39,240 bases of DNA from an uncultured Clavibacter sp. (GTDB lineage Bacteria; Actinomycetota; Actinomycetes; Nanopelagicales; Nanopelagicaceae), in the NCBI GenBank assembly GCA_937883945.1, contig CAKZXY010000049.1, positions 1-39,240 of the forward strand, read 5' to 3'. The position numbers were made by a program, and so were the translations under genes. The notes beneath the pieces were generated by a model. That model was not told the origin of the DNA and ran no database searches. It was given only the letters and a program-made list of their open reading frames with translations. Shown here piece after piece: positions 12,119 to 21,001 of the stretch. Position 1 is the first letter of the stretch. Each line of letters begins with the position of its first letter.

Positions 12119-13372
12119 ATGAAGAAGAAATTATTTAGAGGGTTCGCAGTTATAGCAACACTTGCTCTTGCAGCAGGTCTTGCTGTGACCCCTGCTCACG
12201 CCAACAAGAATATTGTGGTCTGGGCAGATGAATCACGCGGACCAAATTTGACGACAACACTTAAGACAAAAGGTGACTGGGTTCCGGGATATACCGTGAC
12301 TATTAAGTCATTTGCTAACTTCGATGCTCTAAAAGATGCGATCGATAAGGCAACAGCAACTACTGGTCCAGATATCGTAGTTGGTGCTAACGACTGGGTT
12401 CCAACACTTGCTAAGAATGGAAAGCTAGCTCCATTAACTCTGACCGCTTCACAGCGTGCCAGATTCTCAGCATCCCAGTTCTATGATCTTTCTTATAAGA
12501 AGAAGCTTTATGGAATTCCTGTTGATGTAAACAACGTGGCAATGATCTACAACACTAAACTCGTAACATCGGCGCCAAAGTCACTTGGCGAGATGGTTGA
12601 TTACTACAAAGCCAACAAGACTTCAAAGAGCTTAAAGGCTGGTCTATGTGTAGCCGGTGGCGGTATGTCATGGGGCGCTCACTCAGTATTTTCAGCACTA
12701 GGTGCTGATGCTTATTACTTCAATTCAAATGGAACAATTAATAAGTCAAAGTCATTTAATCCAAATGAGTTTGGTGGCAATGTTAAGAAGTTCCTAATGG
12801 ATGGCAAGAAGAGCAATGGCTTCTTCCCAGCAACTGACACTGGCTGCAAGGACAACTTCCTAGCTGGAAGCGTTCCCTTCGCAATCATTGGAAACTGGGA
12901 GTGGAACGATTACAAGGCAAAGGGATTCACTATGAATCTAATGCCGGTTCCAGGTGCTTCTGCAGGTAGAAGTGGAAATGCATTCGGATCAGTATCTGGC
13001 GCACTTCTAACAACATTTGCAGCATCAAATGGCGTAGAGGCAGCTGCAAAATCTCTCCTTGTTGATTTCTTTGGATCAACTGCTGGTCAAGTTGCTTATC
13101 AGCTAAATGAAAAGCGTCCACCAGCTGAAAAGGGTGCTTCAACAGATGCAACAGTCACAGATGGCCAAAAGGGCTTTGGTGCCTCTGCAGCTGCTGCTAG
13201 CGTTCCTCAGGTTGGAGCAATTTTGAATGGACCTAGCGGCACTAGCTACTGGGATTCAGCTCCTGCTTACTGGACTGCAGTACTAGTTGATGGCAAAGAT
13301 CCTGTTAAGGAAGCTAAGAAGTTGGCCGCTATTTGGCGAGCAAATCTCAAGGCTGCCGGTAGCGATCTATAG
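12119..13372 (+). CDS. malE: Maltose/maltodextrin-type ABC transporter solute-binding protein
   Basis: Signal peptide MKKKLFRGFAVIATLALAAGLAVTPAHA|N; KNIVVWADESRGPNL..., DIVVGANDWVPTLAKNGKLAPL, VDVNNVAMIYNTKL, NWEWNDYKAKGF. SD GGAGG before ATG 12119. Confidence 0.88.
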   Translation: MKKKLFRGFAVIATLALAAGLAVTPAHANKNIVVWADESRGPNLTTTLKTKGDWVPGYTVTIKSFANFDALKDAIDKATATTGPDIVVGANDWVPTLAKNGKLAPLTLTASQRARFSASQFYDLSYKKKLYGIPVDVNNVAMIYNTKLVTSAPKSLGEMVDYYKANKTSKSLKAGLCVAGGGMSWGAHSVFSALGADAYYFNSNGTINKSKSFNPNEFGGNVKKFLMDGKKSNGFFPATDTGCKDNFLAGSVPFAIIGNWEWNDYKAKGFTMNLMPVPGASAGRSGNAFGSVSGALLTTFAASNGVEAAAKSLLVDFFGSTAGQVAYQLNEKRPPAEKGASTDATVTDGQKGFGASAAAASVPQVGAILNGPSGTSYWDSAPAYWTAVLVDGKDPVKEAKKLAAIWRANLKAAGSDL

Positions 13373-13388
13373 TCAGTAGTAGATAAAG

Positions 13389-13406
13389 TCTTGATCTAGA
13401 TCAAGA
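13389..13406. repeat. 18-bp perfect palindrome in the malE-malF intergenic region
   Basis: TCTTGATCTAGATCAAGA equals its own reverse complement. Confidence 0.9.
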
Positions 13407-13416
13407 TGAAGTAGTT

Positions 13417-13450
13417 GAACTGACGTGGTTCTTATGGACCACGTCAGTTC
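13417..13450 (+). terminator. Intercistronic hairpin between malE and malF (attenuator or mRNA-stabilising element)
   Basis: GAACTGACGTGGT-TCTTATGG-ACCACGTCAGTTC: perfect 13-bp stem, 8-nt loop. The following GCTTTCTGCA is not a clear U-tract. Confidence 0.65.
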
Positions 13451-13507
13451 GCTTTCTGCACTAAAGTCAGTTCTAAATAATTGGAGTTGGTGATACCTCT
13501 GCTTTCG

Positions 13508-15034
13508 ATGATTATCCGTGGCAAAGTGGCAACCACCATCAAGGTTGCCTTAGTGGCGCTAATTAGCGCTGTTCTTTTAACGCTTACGCAGAGCGCCTTC
13601 GCCAAGAAAGAGTATGTAATAGCAGCATTTTTAGCTGCCTCAATATTTGCAATTAATTTCACTTACTTCAGCAAAAGAAGCGTCCCACTAAAATTTTTTC
13701 TCCCAGGAATTCTACTTCTGGCAGCGTTTGTAATTACTCCAATCCTTTATACCGTGGTGATGTCTACCTATAATTACAAAACTGGAAATTACATAGGCAA
13801 AGAAGAAGCAGTAGGGCGAATTCAAGCGCTGGCACTTGAGCCTGATGAAAATAACTCAGCCTTTGATATTGTAGTTGGAGAATTTCAAGAAAGTGATGCG
13901 CTACTTGTTTCAGATATCACCAATAACTCATACTTTATTTCAACCCCAGAGCGAAGAATTGAGCTCACTAATAATCAATTGGACCTTGATGAAAACCTTG
14001 TGGCACAAGGCGCAACTGGATTTACAAGGGTAGATGCAGGAGAAATATCCTCCAGTAAGGCAGCGACAAAACGTTATTTCTATAACGGAGAATATTTCAT
14101 CACCGTGGAGAACTTAAATGTAGGGGCAGTATTTCGCCAAAGTTTGGAATACCTACCGCAGCAAGATATTTTTCGAAGCCTTTTAAGTGATGCGATTTAT
14201 CGTGATAACGGCAATGGAAATTATGTAAATCCTGATGATAAAGCAGATTTTCTTGAACCAGGTTGGAGAGATCCGGCTTGGTTTACCAACTACGTACGTC
14301 TAGTAAACGATGAACGGGTCAGAGACCCTCTAATCTCGGTATTTATCTGGACAGTGGTTTTTGCTACTTTGACTGTTCTGACGCAATTTGCCTTTGGACT
14401 TTTATTAGCTCTTGCTCTAAATAAACCAATCAGGGGCCGTCGAATCTATCGATCAATATTGATTCTGCCCTATGCCATGCCAAGTGTGATGTCAATATTG
14501 ATTTGGGGCGGTATGTTCAACACAGAGTTTGGCGCAGTAAATGAAATATTGGGTAGCAATATTGCCTGGTTCCAAGACCCGACTTTTGCTCGAGTTGCAG
14601 TCATTCTTGTAAATCTCTGGCTTGGGTTTCCTTACTTCTATCTAGTCTCAAGTGGTTCTTTGCAAGCAATACCAAGTGAGCTACTAGAAGCTGCAGCTAT
14701 CGATGGAGCAAATCCTAGGCAAGTCTTTAGCAAGGTGACGCTTCCTTTGCTTCTCCAAATACTTTCACCACTTCTCATCGCTTCTTTTGCTTTTAACTTT
14801 AATAATTTTAATTTAATTTATCTATTAACTGGCGGGGGGCCAAGAGAGCAATTAGATGGCGAAATTGCAGGATCGACTGATATTCTCATTAGTTATACCT
14901 ATCAGATAGCCTTTGGAAGCAATCTACAAGATTTAGGTTTAGCTAGCGCAATTTCTGTTCTAATATTCTTCCTTGTTGCAAGTATCTCGCTTTATGGGGT
15001 TAGAAAATCTAAAATTCTGGAGAGTTTCTCATGA
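13508..15034 (+). CDS. malF: Maltose/maltodextrin ABC transporter permease MalF, with large extracytoplasmic P2-like loop
   Basis: FIWTVVFATLTVLTQFAFGLLLALALNKPIRGRRIYRSILILPYAMPSVMSILIWGGMFN..., EAAAIDGANPRQVFSKVTLPLL, ASFAFNFNNFNLIYLLTGGGP. Start at ATG 13508 is probable. Confidence 0.92.
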   Translation: MIIRGKVATTIKVALVALISAVLLTLTQSAFAKKEYVIAAFLAASIFAINFTYFSKRSVPLKFFLPGILLLAAFVITPILYTVVMSTYNYKTGNYIGKEEAVGRIQALALEPDENNSAFDIVVGEFQESDALLVSDITNNSYFISTPERRIELTNNQLDLDENLVAQGATGFTRVDAGEISSSKAATKRYFYNGEYFITVENLNVGAVFRQSLEYLPQQDIFRSLLSDAIYRDNGNGNYVNPDDKADFLEPGWRDPAWFTNYVRLVNDERVRDPLISVFIWTVVFATLTVLTQFAFGLLLALALNKPIRGRRIYRSILILPYAMPSVMSILIWGGMFNTEFGAVNEILGSNIAWFQDPTFARVAVILVNLWLGFPYFYLVSSGSLQAIPSELLEAAAIDGANPRQVFSKVTLPLLLQILSPLLIASFAFNFNNFNLIYLLTGGGPREQLDGEIAGSTDILISYTYQIAFGSNLQDLGLASAISVLIFFLVASISLYGVRKSKILESFS

Positions 15035-15882
15035 CCAAGTGGCTAAGAGAAAACCTTTGGAGACATATAACTGGCTGGATTATGTGCGCATTTGCAGTAT
15101 TTCCACTCTACTTAGTTTTCTTATCAGCGTTTAATGAGTCAGGAAGCCTTCAAGTCACTTCATTTCTTCCTAGAGAGATTTCCTTTGCTAATTTTGATGT
15201 GCTTTTCAATGACGAGAGAATTCCTTATCTGACCTGGATGAAGAATTCTCTGATGATCTCTGGATTTGTTGCAGTTGTCTCTGTGGTTATTGGTGCGGCT
15301 TCAGCCTTTGCCTTTAGCCGTTTGCGCTTTAAAGGAAAGAAGTTTGGAATCCAACTTCTTCTATTGATCCAAATGTTCCCAGCAATTCTGGCTCTTTCGG
15401 CGGTCTATGTAATTATGGAGCGGGTATATAAGTTTGCTCCAGGCTTAGGAATAGGAACGCAAGCAGGCTTGATTTTGATTTATCTAGGCGGTGCCATGGG
15501 AGTAAATATCTGGCTTCTAAAGGGATTTGTGGACTCCATTCCTGTAGAGCTAGATGAAGCAGCCAAGATTGATGGAGCTAGCGCAATGCAGACCTATTGG
15601 CAGATATTTGTGCCCTTAGCTGCGCCAGTTTTAGCAGTCGTCTCACTCTTAAGCTTTATTGGAACCTTTAATGAATTTATCTTGGCTAGATTGTTCTTGA
15701 TAGAGGTAGAGAGTCGAACAGTTGCTGTTGGGCTACAACAATTTATTGGCGGACAGTATTCTGAGAATTGGGGGCCTTTTGCTGCAGGATCGATAATTGC
15801 CTCAATCCCGATTGTAATTATTTTCTTAAGCCTGCAGAAATATATTATTAGTGGCCTAACTGCTGGTTCTGTTAAGGGCTAA
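15031..15882 (+). CDS. malG: Maltose/maltodextrin ABC transporter permease MalG
   Basis: 283 aa; EAAKIDGASAMQTYWQIFVPLAAPVLAVVSLLSFIGTFNEFILA. ATGA overlap with malF. Confidence 0.93.
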   Translation: MTKWLRENLWRHITGWIMCAFAVFPLYLVFLSAFNESGSLQVTSFLPREISFANFDVLFNDERIPYLTWMKNSLMISGFVAVVSVVIGAASAFAFSRLRFKGKKFGIQLLLLIQMFPAILALSAVYVIMERVYKFAPGLGIGTQAGLILIYLGGAMGVNIWLLKGFVDSIPVELDEAAKIDGASAMQTYWQIFVPLAAPVLAVVSLLSFIGTFNEFILARLFLIEVESRTVAVGLQQFIGGQYSENWGPFAAGSIIASIPIVIIFLSLQKYIISGLTAGSVKG

Positions 15883-17831
15883 TGAAGCTTTCAAGGCTGG
15901 CCTTATTAGCTCTACTTGCTTTACTACTAACTCCACTTACTTCTCTTTATGCTCAGACTCCAACCACAGATGTTGCAAGAACTGGGATAGATAAAGAGGT
16001 TATTTATTTTGTTATGCCAGATCGCTATCGAAATGGTGATTCAAGCAACGATAACTTCCCTGGATTGAATCCAACTCATACTGCTTTCTTTCATGGTGGA
16101 GATTTAAAGGGCCTTACCGGCAACTGCGTTGATGATGATGGCCTGGCAAGATTAAAGAAATTAGGTTTTACAGCAATTTGGCTGACCCCATTAGTGGTGC
16201 AACAGCCACCAACAGATGGTGGGGCTGGATATCACGGCTACTGGGGCGTTGATTTCCTTGGCGTTGATCCTCATTTAGGCACCAAGGAAGATCTATTGGC
16301 GCTAAGTAGCTGCGCCAAAAAGTTGGGGCTAAAACTAATTCTTGATGTGGTTACTAATCACACTGGAGACATTGTTTGGTATAACAATCGTGATGCCTAT
16401 ATCCCAGATAAGTATAAAAATATTAAGAATCCAAACTGGCTCAATGAGATCAGTAATTATCATAACTATGGAGATATGAATAGTTGCTGGAGCCCTGGAG
16501 CGTGCGTAAGAGATGGTGATTTCTTTGGGCTAGATGATTTAGCCACAGAAAAACCTGAGGTATATAACGGACTTGCTGACGTTTATGGAGATTGGATTGA
16601 AAAGTATGGATTTGTTGGATTTCGGGTTGATACCGCAAGGCATCTAGATGATCAGTTCTTCAAAAACTGGAGCCCGCAGATAAATCAAATTGCTGAGAAG
16701 TCCGGCATTGCTAACTTCACAATCTTTGGTGAAGTTTGGGAGCCAAGCCCAATTGCACTTATGCCATATATAAGGGTTAATAAGATGCAGAGCGCTCTCG
16801 ATTTTCCCTTTCAAAGAGTCGCTGTTGATTACGCCGCCTCTAGTTCTAGCGCATCGATTCTTAAAAATCTATTCGCCTATGATGATTATTACACCAGCAC
16901 AACTACCTCAGCTTCAAATTTAGTGACATTTCTCGGCAATCACGATATGGGGCGAGCAAATTTTCTCATCGAGCGCGTGAAAATAAATCCACCAGGTCAA
17001 CTTCTCTCTAGAGTAAAACTTGCTAATACTCTGCTTTATCTAAGCCGTGGAATTCCAACCGTTTATTATGGCGATGAAGTCGGACTCCTTGGAAGTGGAA
17101 ACGGACGAGATCAATTAGCTCGCCAAGATCTATTTCCAACTAAGGTTGAAATTTGGAAGCAAGAGGCCAGGGTTACTGGTAAGCCAGTTGGGGACGCTGA
17201 TTCATTTACCAATACCTTCTCAAATCCGATTGCCAAGCATCTAATGGCCCTATCTGAACTTAGAAAAGCTCATCCAGCTCTAGCAAATGAGCAGATGCAG
17301 ATTCGATATGCCAAAGGCCCAGTATTTGCATTCTCAAAGCGCGCTTTAAATGAGAAACGAGAGTATCTAGTAGTGCTTAATAATGGCGCCAAGTCAAGCA
17401 TGGTAACTATCCAAACGGCTACAAGCGGGAAATGGCGAGATTTAATCGATGGTAAGTCTTTCACTAGCAAGAACGGCAAACTCACTATAAAGCTTGATGG
17501 ACTTAGTTCAGCTGTCTTAAGGGCTGAGAGTGAGATAAATCAGAGAGGGATAAAGCTTGGAAAACTGATAGCAAAAGAAGATTTTCTAAGTGGATTCCAT
17601 AAAGTTTCATTAAAAGTTGAGAGCAAAGATCTAGCTATTGCAGAGTTTTTTATTCGATCTACGGGCGATAACAAGTGGAGCTCACTTGGCGTTGATCTTA
17701 ATCAACCATTTAATATATTTATTGATCCCAATGAATACTCTGGGCCTGTTGAATTAAAGGCAAGAGTTATTGACTCCAAAGGAGGGAAATATGAGCTCTC
17801 AGAACTCGCTTTCAATATTGCCTCACCATGA
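15882..17831 (+). CDS. Secreted GH13 alpha-amylase
   Basis: Signal peptide MKLSRLALLALLALLLTPLTSLYAQ; GH13 motifs DVVTNHTG, GFRVDTARH, IFGEVWE, FLGNHDM; C-terminal beta-type extension. TAATG coupling to malG. Confidence 0.92.
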   Translation: MKLSRLALLALLALLLTPLTSLYAQTPTTDVARTGIDKEVIYFVMPDRYRNGDSSNDNFPGLNPTHTAFFHGGDLKGLTGNCVDDDGLARLKKLGFTAIWLTPLVVQQPPTDGGAGYHGYWGVDFLGVDPHLGTKEDLLALSSCAKKLGLKLILDVVTNHTGDIVWYNNRDAYIPDKYKNIKNPNWLNEISNYHNYGDMNSCWSPGACVRDGDFFGLDDLATEKPEVYNGLADVYGDWIEKYGFVGFRVDTARHLDDQFFKNWSPQINQIAEKSGIANFTIFGEVWEPSPIALMPYIRVNKMQSALDFPFQRVAVDYAASSSSASILKNLFAYDDYYTSTTTSASNLVTFLGNHDMGRANFLIERVKINPPGQLLSRVKLANTLLYLSRGIPTVYYGDEVGLLGSGNGRDQLARQDLFPTKVEIWKQEARVTGKPVGDADSFTNTFSNPIAKHLMALSELRKAHPALANEQMQIRYAKGPVFAFSKRALNEKREYLVVLNNGAKSSMVTIQTATSGKWRDLIDGKSFTSKNGKLTIKLDGLSSAVLRAESEINQRGIKLGKLIAKEDFLSGFHKVSLKVESKDLAIAEFFIRSTGDNKWSSLGVDLNQPFNIFIDPNEYSGPVELKARVIDSKGGKYELSELAFNIASP

Positions 17832-19614
17832 TGGCAGTGAGCTTTACTTAAGCTCAAGCTCTCCCAAGTTAGGGCAGAGAGTTACCTTTAATTTTCGAGC
17901 TGGCTCTAATTTCCCAATCGAACAAGCAATATTAAGGCTTTATCACGATGGGGAACCACGTTTCTTTCCAATGAAGCGAAGCCTTATAAAGGGTGAGCAA
18001 TGGTGGCAGGTTAAAGTTGAGATAAGAAATTTGAAAACTCCATATCGATTCTTAATCGTTAATGGTGATAACTACTCCTGGCTTAATGCTCGTGGATTTC
18101 AAAGCCATGATGTAACCAGCACCAATGACTTTCAATTGCTTGCAACACCAGCTTTTCCAAATTGGATTAGAAGCGCAGTTTTTTATCAAATCTTTCCTGA
18201 TAGATTTGCAACATCAGGTAAGTACCAGCACTTAAAGCCCGAAAAATTCATTTCAAGGCCTTGGGATCAACTTCCTAACGGACGAGATAAGAGCACTGGG
18301 GTGGAATTCTTTGGCGGAGATCTCGATGGGGTCTCTCAGCGCCTAGATCACTTGAAGGAATTAGGAATTAATGGAATTTATTTCACGCCAATATTCCCGG
18401 CTGGCTCCACCCATAGATATGACGCAAGTTCATTTGATGAAGTTGATCCACTTCTTGGAGGCGATGCTGCGCTATTGCGCCTAGCAAAGAAGGCAAAGAG
18501 TTCCGGTATTTACCTGATGGGGGATTTAACAACTAATCATTGCGGCAGAGAGCACTCTTGGCTGCAAAGATCTTTGAAGTCCAAGAAGGCTAAGGAGCGA
18601 GAGTTTTTCTATTGGGATAAATCGGTAAAGCATGGATATGAGGGCTGGTGGGGACTTGCCTCTCTCCCAAAGTTAAATTACAACTCGAAGAAACTTCGCG
18701 AGATTATGTATGAAGGAGAGAATTCGATCGTTAAGAAGTGGCTTAAAAAACCTTACAGCCTCTCTGGTTGGCGCATAGATGTTGGCAATATGACTGGTCG
18801 CTACAAAGGAGAAGACATCAATCGTGAGGTCATTACTGGCGTGAGAAAAGCACTGCAGGAGAGCAACAGCCAAGCCTGGTTAGTGGCAGAAAATGCCGAC
18901 CATTTCCCTAGCGACTTAGATGGTTTTGGATGGCATGGAACTATGAATTACAACGGATTTATGCGTCCTATCTGGGGTTGGCTAAGCAATAAAGCTCAAG
19001 TTGAAAAAGCTTTCTTTGGAGTTCCAGTATCAATTCCTCGTTTTACTGCTGGCGAGATGGTTTCTGCTATGAAAGAGTTTTCTTCAACCATTCCTTGGCG
19101 AAACTTTGTCTCCTCAATGCTCCTACTAGATTCACATGACACAGCAAGATTTAGAAATGTTGTAGGAACAGATCCCATGCGTCACATTGCAGGAATGGGA
19201 CTCCTACTTACCTATCCTGGAGTTCCTTCAATTTATGCGGGAGATGAATTAGGAGTGGAAGGTCAGTGGGGAGAAGATGGCCGCAGAACTATAGATTGGA
19301 GTGAGCAGAGCTGGGATCATGATTTTCTAAGTGAAGTAAAGAAGCTCATTAAAATTAGACGCCAATCTCACGCCTTAGCTCAAGGAGGGCTGCGTTGGAT
19401 TTTGATTGAAGATGATCTCTTGGCCTTTGAAAGAGAGTCTAAGCAGGAAAAAATTTTAGTGGTTGTGAGTCGAACTGCTCAGAAGGTCAAAATTGAAGGG
19501 ATCACGGAAGTTAAACAGCGCCTCTATGGCCCCGAATTGAAAGGCCTGACTTATAAATCTGATACTTCCTCTCTCGGTATCTATCGACTCTCTTATTCAA
19601 GATCGCAGCGCTAA
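17791..19614 (+). CDS. Cytoplasmic GH13 maltodextrin hydrolase (alpha-glucosidase / neopullulanase-like)
   Basis: No signal peptide; N-terminal CBM34-like region; motifs DLTTNHCG, GWRIDVGN, WLVAEN, LLDSHD. SD GGAGGG before ATG 17791; overlaps the amylase by 41 nt in another frame. Confidence 0.88.
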   Translation: MSSQNSLSILPHHDGSELYLSSSSPKLGQRVTFNFRAGSNFPIEQAILRLYHDGEPRFFPMKRSLIKGEQWWQVKVEIRNLKTPYRFLIVNGDNYSWLNARGFQSHDVTSTNDFQLLATPAFPNWIRSAVFYQIFPDRFATSGKYQHLKPEKFISRPWDQLPNGRDKSTGVEFFGGDLDGVSQRLDHLKELGINGIYFTPIFPAGSTHRYDASSFDEVDPLLGGDAALLRLAKKAKSSGIYLMGDLTTNHCGREHSWLQRSLKSKKAKEREFFYWDKSVKHGYEGWWGLASLPKLNYNSKKLREIMYEGENSIVKKWLKKPYSLSGWRIDVGNMTGRYKGEDINREVITGVRKALQESNSQAWLVAENADHFPSDLDGFGWHGTMNYNGFMRPIWGWLSNKAQVEKAFFGVPVSIPRFTAGEMVSAMKEFSSTIPWRNFVSSMLLLDSHDTARFRNVVGTDPMRHIAGMGLLLTYPGVPSIYAGDELGVEGQWGEDGRRTIDWSEQSWDHDFLSEVKKLIKIRRQSHALAQGGLRWILIEDDLLAFERESKQEKILVVVSRTAQKVKIEGITEVKQRLYGPELKGLTYKSDTSSLGIYRLSYSRSQR

Positions 19615-19642
19615 ATCTGCAATCTAGTGGTTGAATCACGCC

Positions 19643-20998
19643 ATGAGTAAGCGCTCTATATTCTGGTTTCGTAGGGACTTAAGGCTTTCAGATAATCCTG
19701 CTCTTCTAGCCTGCCTTGATGAAGCAGATGAAGTTATCCCGCTATTTATTTTAGATGATGAAATCTCAGAGCGAGCTGGCGAGCATCGCAGGGCTTTTCT
19801 TGCTAATTCACTAACGGCTTTAAATAAGTCTCTTGGAGGGGCTCTCCATGTGATTAGTGGAAATCCTGTGGAAGTTCTATCGAATTTAATGAAGCGATAT
19901 GAAACTACTTCAATTCACTCTGCTTTTCCTTTTGCTCCTTATGGAAATGCAAGAGATGAAGAACTAAGCAGTGCAGGGATAAAATTAGAACAACTTGGAT
20001 CGGCCTACGCTGTTGCTCCAGGAAGAGTTCTCAAAGGGGATGCAACGCCATATAAGGTCTACACACCTTTTTATCGAGCATGGCTAGCGCATGGCTGGCG
20101 CGCTCCAGTTGCTGCTCCTAAAAATCCAAATTGGGTTACACCTAAGAAAAGCGACCAGAATATTCCAAATTGGAAAGCCCCTGATGGAATTGCCTTGCAA
20201 GAATCTGGTGAGGCAGTGGCGCTCTTAAGATTCAAGAAGTTCCTAAAGGAGTCAGCTGAAGATTATGGGGATAATCGAAATATTCCAGGCATAGAAGGAA
20301 CAAGTAAATTAAGTCCTCATCTTCGCTGGGGAGAGATTCATCCTAGAACTATCCTTGCCTCTCTTGGTCAATCAAAAGGCCATGAGGTTTATCGCAAAGA
20401 GATAGCTTGGCGCGAGTTTTATGCTGATGTACTTCACAACAATCCCCACACTAGTCGTGATTACTACGACCCCAAATACAAAAAAATGCGTTATGAAAAA
20501 CCCGGAAAGGCCTTTGAAGCCTGGACTAGTGGAAAAACTGGCTATCCATTTGTTGATGCAGCAATGCGCCAATTAGTTAAAGAAGGATGGATGCATAACC
20601 GAACTCGCATGGTGGTTGCCTCATTCCTAGTTAAAGACCTTCATATTGAGTGGCAACACGGCGCTAATTTCTTTATGAAATACCTAATTGATAATGATGT
20701 CGCCTCAAATTCACATGGCTGGCAATGGACGGCGGGCTGCGGCACCGATGCCTCGCCGTATTACCGTGTCTTTAACCCAATTGAGCAGGGAAGAAGATTT
20801 GATCCCGAAGGAATTTATATTAAGAAATATGTCCCAGAGCTATCTCACCTAACGGGCAACGATCTTCATGAGCCCTGGGAGTCTGAGGATGGATATAAAA
20901 ATAGCTATCCAAAACGCATAGTTGATCATGCAGCAGAAAGGCTTGAGTCACTTGCACGCTTAGAGGAAATCAAAGCAGCTAAGCCACTCAAGCCTTAA
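19643..20998 (+). CDS. phrB: Deoxyribodipyrimidine photolyase
   Basis: MSKRSIFWFRRDLRLSDNPALLACL...; WREFYADVL, FVDAAMRQLVKEGWMHNRTRMVVASFLVKDLHIEWQHGANFFMKYLIDNDVASNSHGWQW, YYRVFNPIEQGRRFDPEG. Confidence 0.97.
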   Translation: MSKRSIFWFRRDLRLSDNPALLACLDEADEVIPLFILDDEISERAGEHRRAFLANSLTALNKSLGGALHVISGNPVEVLSNLMKRYETTSIHSAFPFAPYGNARDEELSSAGIKLEQLGSAYAVAPGRVLKGDATPYKVYTPFYRAWLAHGWRAPVAAPKNPNWVTPKKSDQNIPNWKAPDGIALQESGEAVALLRFKKFLKESAEDYGDNRNIPGIEGTSKLSPHLRWGEIHPRTILASLGQSKGHEVYRKEIAWREFYADVLHNNPHTSRDYYDPKYKKMRYEKPGKAFEAWTSGKTGYPFVDAAMRQLVKEGWMHNRTRMVVASFLVKDLHIEWQHGANFFMKYLIDNDVASNSHGWQWTAGCGTDASPYYRVFNPIEQGRRFDPEGIYIKKYVPELSHLTGNDLHEPWESEDGYKNSYPKRIVDHAAERLESLARLEEIKAAKPLKP

Positions 20999-21001
20999 TT
21001 A

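Noticed and set aside
16450-16638. Antisense small ORFs inside malE, amylase, GH13, ACAD and metG (e.g. 12930-13151, 16450-16638, 18673-18873, 32124-32363, 38587-38931)
   Set aside because: Low-complexity translations (His/Leu/Gln-rich) typical of antisense frames; no independent support.
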